From contig CM061067.1 in assembly GCA_030762895.1 (NCBI GenBank), forward strand, positions 165,104,518-165,168,517: DNA of 64,000 nucleotides, given 5' to 3'. Origin of the DNA: Sophora flavescens (taxonomy: Eukaryota > Streptophyta > Magnoliopsida > Fabales > Fabaceae). The stretch's first letter is position 1. Every line of letters begins with the position of its first letter. Of this stretch, positions 31,332-42,690 are shown one piece after another. A program made the position numbers and the translations under genes. The notes beneath the pieces are model-generated. The model ran no database searches and was not told where the DNA came from. It was given only the letters and a program-made list of their open reading frames with translations.

Positions 31332-32552
31332 TGATCAGCCTCTGGTTCGACTAGTTTTATAACTAGAAAGACCATCGCTTTGTGCTAATTATATCTCGTT
31401 TTCGCCCAAATTAGATGAAATTGTCCTCAAGCATCATTTTGAGTCATTTAAGTATTTTTAGGTTAATTTAGTGATTTTTAGTCGAATAAAGCACTTACTG
31501 CTAATTCTTGTTTTTAGGGTAATAAAGAGAAGCAGTTCTGGAGTTTTTCGCCCCGCGAGAGGCTACTCGCCTCGCGAGCCTGAAGGCTGACTGTGCCAGA
31601 AATTCCATCCTCTCTGTCTCGCCCCCCGAATCATGTATCGCCTCGCGAGAAATCCAACCCTGAAGGACAGAGACCATCACGGCTTAGCCGTGTTGAAGGT
31701 CACGGCTGTGACAGATTGGAATTTGAAGAGTCTCGCCTCGCGAATAATCATCTCGCCTCGCGACAAAGCCAAAAACTGAAGACCTGTTCATACGATTCGC
31801 CTCGCCAGTCTTGTCTCGCCTCGCGAGCGAGCGGAGCCCAGAATCTGTATTTATATCTGTTTTAGGGCAGAACTGATGATCCTTTAATCTTCTTTTCATC
31901 TTCTTTTCTTTTAGATTAGGACGGCTGCGAATCAAGTTTTGTTATAGTTGTAATGGAGAACTAACTCCCTTGGGCTGATCTGCTGTAATCGGTTTGCATT
32001 GCCATTTGAGGTTCTATCAATTCCTATTTTAATTGCTTTTCTCTTTCAATACTTTTCCTATACGTCTTGTTTGCTTAATCCAGTATTGTATAGGATGAGT
32101 CTTGATTTATTTCGATGATTGTATGTTCCTATATTTAATCGTGTTTGCTTAATTCGCGTGTGTTCAATCGTGTTTGCTTAATTCACGAGTGCTTCACCCC
32201 GTTTGCTTAATTCGGGAATAGGAACATATGTCCCGTAGCGTCGGTTTCGCTTGTTAATTGATGCTACAATCGAAAAGGGTTTAAAATCCGCTTAGGGCTT
32301 GGAATTATATGAACCAATGATAGTGGGGAACCGAGAGCAGTAGATTAGTCGTTTCAATTATTGACAATCACCTATGTGCATTATTTTCTTAACGGTTTTC
32401 TTAATTGCATCCATAATCTCAAACCCCCCAAAAACTGACTTTTCTGTTAATAATAATCAGAGAGTCCTTGTGAGACGATACTCGAGTTGTCGCTCCCTAA
32501 CTGCATATTTTCCCAATCGCTCGCTTTTTGACGCGTGCGCGACAGCGTGTCA
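31332..32552 (+). repeat. 5' LTR of non-autonomous element
   Basis: Carries five exact CGCCTCGCGA sites and three variants at about 31549-31830, then TATTTATAT (31848-31856), then CTGTTTTAGGGCAGAA. This looks like an upstream element array, TATA box and transcription start region. Confidence 0.9.
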
Positions 32553-32555
32553 AAT

Positions 32556-32573
32556 TGGCGCCGTTGCCGGGGA
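32556..32573 (+). other. Primer-binding site of non-autonomous element
   Basis: TGGCGCCGTTGCCGGGGA three bases after the 5' LTR, the standard plant Ty3/gypsy (Tat/Athila-type) PBS. Confidence 0.9.
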
Positions 32574-32670
32574 CTCTTGTTGTTATTAACAGAAAATAAT
32601 TTTAAAAAAAAAATCTCTTTGCTGAATTAGTTTTGGCTGCTAAGTCTGGTTGTGAATCTTAGTGCTTCCC

Positions 32671-33984
32671 ATGGATAATTACATGCATGGTTATATGCCT
32701 TATGTTGATTATGAACCACCTCCATGCATATATTATCCTAACTTTGCTGAAAGCTATGAGTTTAGTAATGATTGTGGCATGTTTGGAGTGAATGATCATT
32801 TTAGCCAACAAAGTGGAGGACATAGTATCTTGGATGAGATAGCTTCTTTGGTGCAACAACAGATGACAAAGCAAAATCTTCAATTCCAAGCAAGTCTTCA
32901 GGAAATGGCAAAGAACAATCTTGAATTTCAATAGAGGATGGAGGCAAGTCGTCAGGATTTTGCCACTCAAGATGCTCTCATCGTTTCCTCCTTAGCTACA
33001 CTGCAAACTCCACATCTCCTTGAAGAACATACAGATTCACAAACAGTTGTTCTTGGCAATACTTCCTCTGAGGATAATTTTGATAATGATGTCAAGAATA
33101 CTTCTATTGATGAACTGTGTGTTGAATCTCCAGATATTCACACCTCCCCTGATTCTATCTATTATACTTCATGTGCTGATTGTACTGACACTGCTTCGTG
33201 TGTAGCATGTTTTGAAAGATCATTCTTTTCAGGGTGTGAGGAGCAAAACGTCCATATGGAACATGGGACACATGAGGTTGAGGGCCCTGTTCAGCCAAGA
33301 AACAGGGAAAATGGGGATCAGGAGGACATCTGCTTCACCATGCTTGAGGATGATAAAGAACCTTTGAAATTAAATGATTCTATTAATTCATATGCATGTG
33401 TTGAAAGTGATGGGATGGATGAATTGAGTGTTGAATTTCCAGACATTCAAGCCTTTTCTGATTCAGTTTGTTGTACTATATGTACTGACTGTACTAACAC
33501 TAACCTTTGTGTGGTGTGTGCTGAGATTTCTGCATGTATAGCAGGTGATGGATTGGATAATGCAGTGAGTGAGAATCGTGCAGAAGTTGAAGCGGCACCA
33601 GAGATCCTCGATACCTGTTTGCCACCTCCCACAGTGGAACCACCAGCGATGGAGTTCAAACCTCTTCCTGAGAGACTGGATTTTGCACCCTTGAATTTGA
33701 AAACACTATGGCCAGTCCAAGAGGTTGAATCCCAATTTTATTGGGAGGATTTTGTTGACTTTTTTGACCAGGAGGTAAACTTTGACCCAAGAGGGAGTGA
33801 GAAGTCCGCCGCACTTGGCGGAGTTACCATGATTATCAAGCACTCACTCCCACACTTATGCTTCATGCCATGGGATCCGGGAGGATCATATTGCACTTTG
33901 GGCATTCTGTGGCCGCTGTATCACAGACAGTGGGATCCCGGTGGAAGCGCCTTCATGAGTCCTTCTAAACCTTATTCTTTTTAA
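32671..33984 (+). CDS. Unknown acidic Cys-rich ORF of non-autonomous element, one internal TAG
   Basis: I do not recognise this protein. Starting at ATG 32671 (MDNYMHGYM), it has a Tyr/Pro-rich N-terminus, a Gln/Met helical stretch (LVQQQMTKQNLQFQASLQ), then TAG at 32932-32934 with the same frame continuing (RMEASRQDF), so CAG to TAG is likely. The rest is acidic and contains two copies, 309 bases apart, of a module: DELCVESPDI then CADCTDTASCVAC (33109-33216), and DELSVEFPDI then CTDCTNTNLCVVC (33418-33522). The CX2CX5CX2C spacing suggests metal binding. A C-terminal part has PPTVEPPAMEF and FYWEDFVDFFDQEV. No retroviral catalytic motif is visible. The long open frame implies past selection. 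Confidence 0.7.
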
Positions 33985-35392
33985 TTGCTTTGCTTTGCTT
34001 TGCTTTGTTTTTGTTTTCTTTCCCATTTTCCGTTTGTTTTTGAATTTAGCTCTTGAATAATTTGAGAAGACCAAGAGTTTGTGTGTGAGTCTAGTGTTGG
34101 CAAGCTTGATTGGGTTTTGTTGAATTTTACATAGATTGATTGCATGATAAATTGTTGACTGTTGATGATTTTCCCCCTAGGTTTTGAAAATTGAAAATTG
34201 ATCCCCATGTGAAAAATTGAAAGTTGAACTCTGAGATATTTTGCTATGATTGTATGATTTATGATAAGTTTGGGGTGATGGGGTGCACACACTAGGGATT
34301 GAATCTCGGTCAAACAATTTGCAAAAATTGTCCAGGTGAGGATTTGAGCCTCCAACATGTTTTTAACTGTGTGAATCACTTTCGAGCTGCACTTTCCCGA
34401 ATTTGCTTGAATCTCTTCATAGTTTGCATGTTTATGTGTTTACATCAGATGATTTAGGCAATTTTCTTTGAATTAACTACTTGGCCTGAAAATTACCTTC
34501 CCTGCTGTATGTTCCCTAGTTAGCCCTGTTGAGCCTAATTAGCCTGTTGTTTCTTTATGACCTTATGTTATGAGCCTAAAATCTGGAAAAACCATGTTAA
34601 CCCGATCTTAGGATTAGGATAGCATGGAAGCTTAGCAAGAGAATGGTTGCAAGAAACTAAGTTTGGGGTGGCTACAAGGTGTGATGTGTTGTCTGGGATT
34701 GAGAAAAAGAAAAAAAATAAAGGTTGGAGCCAAAGGGCAAAGGAAAAAAAAAAGAAAAGAAAGAAAAGTGCAAAAATGTCAAAAAAAAAAGGTATTAAAG
34801 AAAAAGGCTGTAGTCGCCCAAAAGCATAAAGAAAAATGGAAAAAAGAATCTGAGTGGAAGTTCAATGTATAAAACTGTTTCATGCTCTCTTAGTTCCTAG
34901 GGACTTAAGCCCAGTACCTTTGTATATCCTACCCTTAGCCAGGCCCCATTACAACCTTTAAAAGACCTTTTGATGTTGCATGCATGTTTTCGTGGGAACT
35001 TTGATTGAGATGAAGATCAAATTCATGGGAAGTGCTCTTAAAAGTGAAATTGAGTGAAATGTTGCTAGCCTAGACAAACTGAGCGATTGAGTGAAATGTT
35101 AAATACCCTTGTGAGGAAGGCGATTGTTTGAATTTGGTGATCTCCCTTTTGTGTGTAACTTGGATCCTTAACTTAGATTAATGATTGCATGAATGATGGA
35201 GTTCTCAAATATTCAAAATAAATGATTGTGGGGATTACATTGTTGAAAAGGGGGGAACATTGAAGGAAAATTGTTCAAAATTGTTTTGTGCAGAATTGAT
35301 TGAATCCCTTAAGCTTGCCAGGTCTTGAGTGTTTTTGAGTTTTTGAGTTTTAGTTTGCTTGGGGACAAGCAAAGTTTAAGTTTGGGGTATTT
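33985..35392 (+). other. 3' non-coding interior of non-autonomous element
   Basis: No convincing frame. Contains a CTTTG pentamer run near 33990-34010, A-rich stretches near 34700-34800, and a polypurine-like AAGTTTAAGTTTGGGGTATT just before the 3' LTR. Confidence 0.7.
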
Positions 35393-36613
35393 TGATCAGC
35401 CTCTGGTTCGACTAGTTTTATAACTAGAAAGACCATCGCTTTGTGCTAATTATATCTCGTTTTCGCCCAAATTAGATGAAATTGTCCTCAAGCATCATTT
35501 TGAGTCGTTTAAGTATTTTTAGGTTAATTTAGTGATTTTTAGTCGAATAAAGCATTTACTGCTAATTCTTGTTTTCAGGGTAATAAAGAGAAGCAGTTCT
35601 GGAGTTTTTCACCCCGTGAAAGGCTACTCGCCTCTCGAGCCTGAAGCCTGATTGTGCCAGAAATGCCATCCTCTCTGTCTCGCCCCGCGAATCATGTATC
35701 GCCTCGCGAGAAATCCAACCCTGAAGGACTGAGACCATCACGGCTTAGCCGTGTTGAAGGTCACGGCTGTGACAGATTGGAATTTGAAGAGTCTCACCTC
35801 GCGAATAATCATCTCGCCTCGCGACAAAGGCAAACACTGAAGACCTGTTCATAAGATTCGCCTCGCCAGTCTTGTCTCGCCTCGCGAGCGCGCAGAGCCC
35901 AAAATCTGTATTTATATCTGTTTTAGGGCAGAACTGATGATCCTTTAATCTTCTTTTCATCTTCTTTTCTTTTAGATTAGGACGGCTACGAATCAGGTTT
36001 TGTTATAGTTGTAATGGAGAACTAACTCCCTTGGGCTGATCTGCTGTCATCGGTTTGCATTGCCATTTGAGGTTCTATCAATTCCTATTTTAAGTACTTT
36101 TCTCTTTCAATACTTTTCCTATACGTCTTGTTTGCTTAATCCAGGATTGTATAGGATGAGTCTTGAATTATTTCGATGATTGTATGTTCCTATATTTAAT
36201 CGTGTTTGCTTAATTCGCGTGTGTTCAATTGTGTTTGCTTAATTCACGAGCGCTTCACCATGTTTGCTTAATTAGGGAATAGGAACATATGTCCCGTAGC
36301 GTCGGTTTCGCTTGTTAATTGATGCTACAATCGAAAAGGGTTTAGAATCCGCTTAGGGCTTGGAATTATATGAACCAATGATAGTGGGGAACTGAGAGCA
36401 GTATATTAGTCGTTTCAATTATTGACAATCACCTATTTGCATTATTTTCTTAACTGTTTTCTTAATTGCATCCATAATCTCAAACCCCCCAAAAACTGAC
36501 TTTTCTGTTAATAATAATCCGAGAGTCCTTGTGAGACGATACTCGAGTTGTCGCTCCCTAACTGCATATTTTCCCAATCGCTCGCTTTTTGACGCGTGCG
36601 CGATAGCGTGTCA
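35393..36613 (+). repeat. 3' LTR of non-autonomous element
   Basis: Same length and order of motifs as the 5' LTR; several CGCCTCGCGA sites have decayed here (for example CACCTCGCGA near 35795). Confidence 0.9.
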
Positions 36614-39600
36614 GTCGTCCAAGTGACACGTTCCCAACACCGGTGCACATTCTCATCCATGGTAGGAATGCTCATGCAAAGCAATGACACTATAGCTGCA
36701 CAGTACCGTCGGTACACACCCTGGTTCTCTCTCTCAACTCTATTAAGGGTGCTCATGCATAGCAATGACACTATAGTTGCACAACTTAAATTCTAATTTG
36801 GAACGGTCTACAAGAACTCCGGACCTCGTGTATCTCAAATACACGGTTATGAACAACGATGCAACATATGATTCTCACTGACTTTTATCAATAACAACCT
36901 AGTACCTCAAGCTTTTCCTCATAACCCCCACTTACATTCTATATCACATCACTTCTACAAAATAATAGCGAGACACTTCTAATTCATATTCAAAACTCTC
37001 ACCCAAACAAAATACCTCCGAGCAATATATATTTTTCCTTAAAAATCATCTAAGCATAGTATTAAACCCAGGCAGATCATGCATAACACACTAATCAACA
37101 TAATATTCCAACATCTCAATATCATATAAGGCAGTTTATCACAACCAAATAATTAACAAAGTCAGACTCTGTCACGGCCTGGCCGTGATAGCCCTCACGG
37201 CCGTGACAGACAACAAAGATAAGAATCCTACAACAAAGAACTTGTCACGGCCTAGCCATGACAACCATCACGGCCGTGACAGACAGCAAACATCCTCATT
37301 ATTATAATTATTCAAACATCGAAACAATACGTCACATGCAGATGGAATACCTCAACCAGCGTATCACAAACAGTTAAAAGTAAATAATTCAAACATCCTC
37401 AAATATGAATAATTATCCTCAGGCGATAAATCCACAATTCCCAAATCGTCATTGGTATTACGGAAAAGTTTCCAATACGATTTTGGTATTGTCGATTACT
37501 CGACCACTAGTAGGGTTTAGGTCGCCCTACACCATTATTATAAATTATACACTACTTATTGGTTCCGACGATGGAATGGTTCTTTCTCCCACCTGAGTTT
37601 GCACCGGAAACACGTACACGATGATCCTCGTTATCCCACCACGAGTTAACACAACCACCTTCAACCAAACAACATAATTATAATTAATCAACTAACACCC
37701 ATCTATGACAATTTAGGGCTAGGTTCGGCCAAGACTTAGAAATCTTTTGGATCCTAGTTACTAGAGTCTTAACTAACATAGATTACTTATTTACAAGACT
37801 AAAATTTGAAACAAAATCCTCTAACCTTTAGGGTTAGGGTTTCGGCCAAGGGCTGACTTTTAGGGTTCAAAATCCTAAAAATTTCTAATTATGATTAAGT
37901 CATAGATTAATGATCCTTGATTAACCTAAATCATGGATTAGTGGCTAAACAACTAAAGTTGAAACTCAAAACTTCCTAACTCTTTTATACAAGGATTCGG
38001 CCTCAACATGTTCATAGGGTTAGGGTTCTTAGTTTAATAAACCAACTTGGATTTATTAAGCATACATACTAATAGCTTGATTAACAAGATCATTAATGAA
38101 AACTATGAACAAAAACTCTACCAAACCTACTTTGATAGATTCGGCCAAGGCTAGGTTTTTAGGAAAGAAATTTTTTATTACATCATGCTCTTAGATTTAG
38201 ATAATATGCATGATATCAAGAAGATAGAAAGTAGTTTCATCATCATTAGATTTTTCTAGAATTGATTATGACTTTTCAAAGTTCTAGGGTTAGAAACTTG
38301 AAAATGATGAACACATATGAAACAAACTTTGAATCAAGAAACTTGCTAAAGAACATAGGCATGATTAAGGAAGAAGTTTAGGATTTACCTCTTGAAAATC
38401 AAAGGCAAAGGAAATCCAAGAAACTTACTTCACAAATCTAACACTAAAGGACTTATGAACTTTAGGGTTTTTCAACACAAAGGCAAAAGAAACTAAGTGA
38501 AAAGTGAGAGTATGTTATTTATAGAGCTTGCTTGCGCCATATTGGGAAGGATCTAGAAGTGATGAGTTGTCTTGCTAAAAGGATTAAAATGCAAATACTT
38601 CCTAGGGACCATTTTGCAAAGATTCCAAAAGTTTAAGGACTAGTTTTCAATTTGTCAATAAATTGTCATGATGACTCTTTGACACATTTAATGTGATCTT
38701 ATATTGACTAATTTGGTCTGATTTTATGTCATACATATTTTTATGAAAAATCATGAAGGTTGAAGAAAAATCAAGAATGTTGAAGAATGTTGAAGAACAA
38801 AGTAGAAGAATGGAGAACATTCTAGAAATCTTGGCTCATCCAAAAATAAATGAGGGCAGCCTTCAATCCATCATGGGCTTGCGCATGGGCTTAGTAAATT
38901 TGGGCTTGGTGTCATTTTTGTGGGGCCCACTTAAAGATTTAAGCATTAAGCTTGACCTAGGAAACTTGTATAGTTTCAAATAGGCTTTATGAAATCAATC
39001 CATGAACTAGAAAATTTTGGGCTTCAAAGCCACGACCATTAGAGATTGGGAACAAGGATTCTAGCCCAATTCACTTGAAAAAAACTTAGAAACTAATTTA
39101 GGGACAAAAGGGTAATTAACAGAAAGTTCAGGGACTTAAGCGTAAAATTACTAAATTTTTACTTTAACCCTGAAAAACCTTCTAGACTTAAAAATATGAT
39201 TCATCCCCTTGAATCATCTCAAAATCCTAAGATAAACCCTCTATCGGCTCTTAGAAACTCGAAAATCCCCTTCGTCGTCTACCCGATTACGTGTTCCGCC
39301 CGTAATACGTAAATTATTTTATTTTTTTATGAAAAAATTCTAAAAATACATAATTGTAGAAAATAAAATACTAAACTTAAGTCTTTCATTCACGAATTAA
39401 AATTAGGTCTTTTGAGAAGTATTATTATACTGTAAATGGAATTCACGGACCGGGTTTCGCCTTACTTTCCAACCTAAATTTTAATCGTAGCTTCCTACAT
39501 TCAAGTAGGATTGAGTAGTAAACTCCGTTTATTTAAAATAATTTTCTAAAACTCAAATAAATTTATAAACATATTTATATGTACTACTGTTATTTAAAAC

Positions 39601-39667
39601 AGTTAAATACAAGGTGTTACATTACTACCCCACTTAAAAAAAAATTCGTCCTCGAAATTTACATACT

Positions 39668-40280
39668 TCAGAAAAGATGTGGATATCGTTGTTGCATATC
39701 TGCTTCACGTTCCCAAGTAGCATCTCCAGTAGTTTCATCCCATATGACCTTAACCAAAGGAATTTGTCTACCACGAAGCTCCTTAATCTCTTTATCTGCT
39801 ATCCTTACAGGTAGAGCCTCATACTCTAGATTCTCTCGCAGTTGTATAGACTCAGACTCAATAACATGTGAAGGATCAGGATAATATTTTCTCAACTGAG
39901 ACACGTGAAAGACGTCATGAAGGTTAGCAAGGTTAGGTGGTAAAGCAATATGATAAGCTACTGGACCAATCCTTCGAATAATCTGGAAAGGTCCGATGAA
40001 TCTAGGAGTAAGTTTTCTAGTTTTGATAGCCCTGCCAATTCCGGTCTTCGGAGTGACTCTCAAAAACACGTGATCGCCCTCCTGGAATTCTAAAGGTCTC
40101 CTTCTCTTGTTACTGTAGCTCCTTTGCCTATCCTGTGCTTCCTTCAACTTTTCCCTTATCTTCCTAACTTGTTCCGTAGTCTGTTGGACCACATCTGAAT
40201 CCAAGACTTGATTTTCACCAATCTCATACCAACATAACGGTGTCCTACACTTCCTACCACACAAAGCCTCATATGGTGCC
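39668..40280 (-). pseudogene. Second Tekay-like pol end: integrase C-terminus and chromodomain
   Basis: About 200 residues nearly identical to the end of the pol at 25934, including KIREKLKEAQDRQ, GPFQIIRRIGPVAYH and the chromodomain ending RYPHLF. It retains the 9 residues (EIKELRGRQ region) missing from the other copy. At 40280 the pol sequence stops abruptly and Cassandra internal sequence begins (TGGTGCC joined to AGAGCGGC), so most of this second copy has been lost. Confidence 0.88.
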
Positions 40281-40749
40281 AGAGCGGCACCTCTCCCAAT
40301 ACGGTGTGGTTCGGGGACGAACCAAGCGGAAGCTGGTGGGCATGTAACACCCGGGTGCCGATGAGGGCGGGGAGTGGTTGCCGGTGCAAGAAGGCACGGA
40401 CAAGGAGCGGCTCCTGGCAGGCTTCCAGGCGGAGGGACACATGAATGAACCGATTACACACCCGAATGAGAGGGATCCTGAGACTGTGTAGGTATGGGAC
40501 TATACAGTTGAGGAAGGCTTATATGAATTGATTGGTACTACCTATACTAACAAGATGCATCTTCTTTTCGGTAGCCCATCACTTAATAACTCCACAGTTA
40601 AGCGAGCTTGACTTGGAGAAATTCTAGGATGGGTGACCTCCTAGGAAGTTTTCCCAGGAAGTGTGTGAGTGAGGACAAAGCACGCTGAAAAGACCCGTGT
40701 TGGTCTGTGGGGACAGTCGTCAATCCATAGAGCAGCCAGGGATGTTACA
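40281..40749 (+). mobile_element. Cassandra TRIM, right part
   Basis: Internal region remnant 40281-40342 (from AGAGCGGCACC) and a complete 407-bp LTR 40343-40749 with the 5S-like core at about 40571-40662. Followed by GGTTG (40750-40754), the target duplication also seen at 21977-21981. Confidence 0.88.
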
Positions 40750-40754
40750 GGTTG

Positions 40755-42319
40755 AATTGTGTTTGTTAATTATTTTTGCAAAAAACCATTTTGAGAAACC
40801 TTTTCATAAGCAGAAGATAAAAAGATTAAGAACACAAGAAATCCTTTTTAAAAGATTAACAAAACCAAAATCAAATCCCACAGTTAGTAAAAATAAATAA
40901 AACTGTAAAAGATAAGGGATAGAAAATTCACTCATGTATTTTATCCTGGTTCACTCTCTTTCAACCAAGAGCTACGTCCAGTCCCTTCTACTTGAAGGAT
41001 TTTCTCCACTATTTCCAAATAGTTTCTACAACAAGTATTCTTCACCTCTCCAGGCTTCAAATATTGCTTTCTTGCCAAGCCTCTTCAGGCTCTAATACAA
41101 TCACAAGGATTTTTCTGAGATCTTTCTAACTCACTATATGTGAGGGTATGAAGGTTTAAGATCTACTGAATATTTTTACAAATATTCAACCTTAAGAATT
41201 ACTGACTTTTGCTTTACAATGAGAATATGAGCTTTTAATATCTTGTAAATGTTCACAATGGCAAAATGTTGTTCTTCAGTGCTTGAGACCTTCTATATAT
41301 ATAGTGGTCTTCAACTTCTCTTGTAAATCTTCAACGGTTATTTGAATAGTCCCATTATAGAGATAGCATTAAATGCATGATTTTCGTTGAGACTGATAAC
41401 TTGATTTTGGGCGAGTTGAAAAGCATCCTTGGTTATCAGAAAATCGCAAAATGGAGGCTCAACATTTCTGAGCAATTGTACCTTAAAAACTTTCTTTTCT
41501 CCTTTGTGTATAACCCAGCTTTTGTCCAGCAATAAAGATGTCATCGTACAGATCATTTTACAATTCCAATTATACTATTTGCCTTTTTATATTTCCTTGA
41601 TAGTACTATGAATTTTCTCAAAGGAAACAAGACATTAATCGGATAAAAAACAAATGGGAAGAACAAATATTCATTTGAAATAAATATCAATCATTTGAAA
41701 TAAATTCATCGTGGACCAGATTACATTAAATCATATTCAAGGTAGTAAAGATATAGAACATATAGAACCGTCTACACGCACTTAGTTTAAGAACGCATCT
41801 ACACAAGATTTTATTCTGCTCGTCCACTGGTGTGGTAGAAGCGATCGTCCACACAAGTCTTTGGACTTGCAAAGTCCTTAGAGAAACTCCGTCCAATGAT
41901 GTGGCACTATGGACGTCTACTGAATTTTAGTTAGGCACTATGGATGTATACTTGAGTTTCAAGGATAGCACTCGTCTGCTGACGTGGCAAGATGGACGCG
42001 CTTATTTTCAAGTCTTTGGACTAGCTGTACCTAACAAGTTATTTAGGTATTCATTTATAGGCTCGTCTACTAAAGAAATCCAGTCTACTTAATTAAACAA
42101 CAAGGTAACTTTACCACAATGCTTGAGCAGCCCGTCTACAGGGGTGGACGCGTATTTTTCAATTGAAACTTATCCCAAATTTATTTTACTTAAAAAAGCG
42201 TTCCTGCATAACTGAAAGCACTAGTTAGATCTCAACTAATACTTTGCCAAGCAAATTTAATCCTTTTGTTAGCATCAAAACTTAGATATTATCAAATCCA
42301 AAACCAATTTGGTTCCAAC
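40755..42319 (-). repeat. Copia 3' LTR, main part
   Basis: Nearly identical to 50082-51646. The TATATATATA box (about 41293-41302) and many CGTCCAC/GTGGACG motifs upstream of it (about 41820-42160) are shared with the 5' LTR. Ends GGTTCCAACA. Confidence 0.9.
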
Positions 42320-42335
42320 AATCTCCCCCTTTTTG
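42320..42335 (-). other. Copia polypurine tract
   Basis: Minus strand AAAAAGGGGGAGAT lies directly before the 3' LTR start TGTTGGAACC. Confidence 0.88.
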
Positions 42336-42690
42336 ATGATGACAAAAACTGATTAAATTTTAAAAGCAAAGTCTATGAGAGCTTGCAAGGCTCCCCCTAA
42401 AACATAGCATTCATCAGATCAAAGCAGTTAAGGCATATAAAACTAAGTCTTATTTACAAGATAATATAAGTTATCAGAACAAGGTAGAAGCCTATCAAAC
42501 ATATATGAATAACCAGATCAAACCAGTATTAGAGCATAATTTACTTTATAGACAAAATTTAGGCATAAGAAGTCAAGGCAATGTATCAAAAAGATGAAAG
42601 AAGAAACTTATGCAGACAAAAATATGTTCCTTTTCAAACAAAAACTCTATATAAAATTTAATCTCTTTCCTTTCTCCCCCTTTTTTGTCA

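Larger units (their letters stand above)
31332..36613 (+). mobile_element. Complete non-autonomous LTR retrotransposon, 5.3 kb
   Basis: Two 1221-bp LTRs (31332-32552 and 35393-36613), each TGATCAGCC to GTGTCA, flanked by a perfect GTCGT duplication (31327-31331, 36614-36618). PBS TGGCGCCGTTGCCGGGGA is at 32556-32573; a G-rich polypurine-like run precedes the 3' LTR. The 2.8-kb interior encodes no recognisable gag, RT or integrase, only one ORF of unknown function. By eye the LTRs differ at roughly 35-40 positions (about 3 percent), so the insertion is fairly young. It must depend on a related autonomous element for movement. Confidence 0.92.
30692..39621 (-). repeat. Tekay-like LTR shared by two tandem copies, interrupted by an LTR element
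   Basis: The LTR is 30692-31331 plus 36619-39621, about 3.64 kb, interrupted by 31332-36613. Plus-strand ends are TGAGACACCC and GGTGTTACA. To its left the PBS and gag show that it is a 5' LTR; to its right a polypurine tract and integrase end show that it is also a 3' LTR. A TATA box (CTATAAATAA on minus) is at 38515-38524. Palindromes TCACGGCC...GGCCGTGA occur at 37172-37290. The small frame at 30941-31080 (acidic, ending DPDNVA) lies near the LTR end. Confidence 0.85.

Noticed and set aside
34647..34872. Lys-rich small proteins in the non-autonomous element
   Set aside because: They are translations of A-rich low-complexity DNA.
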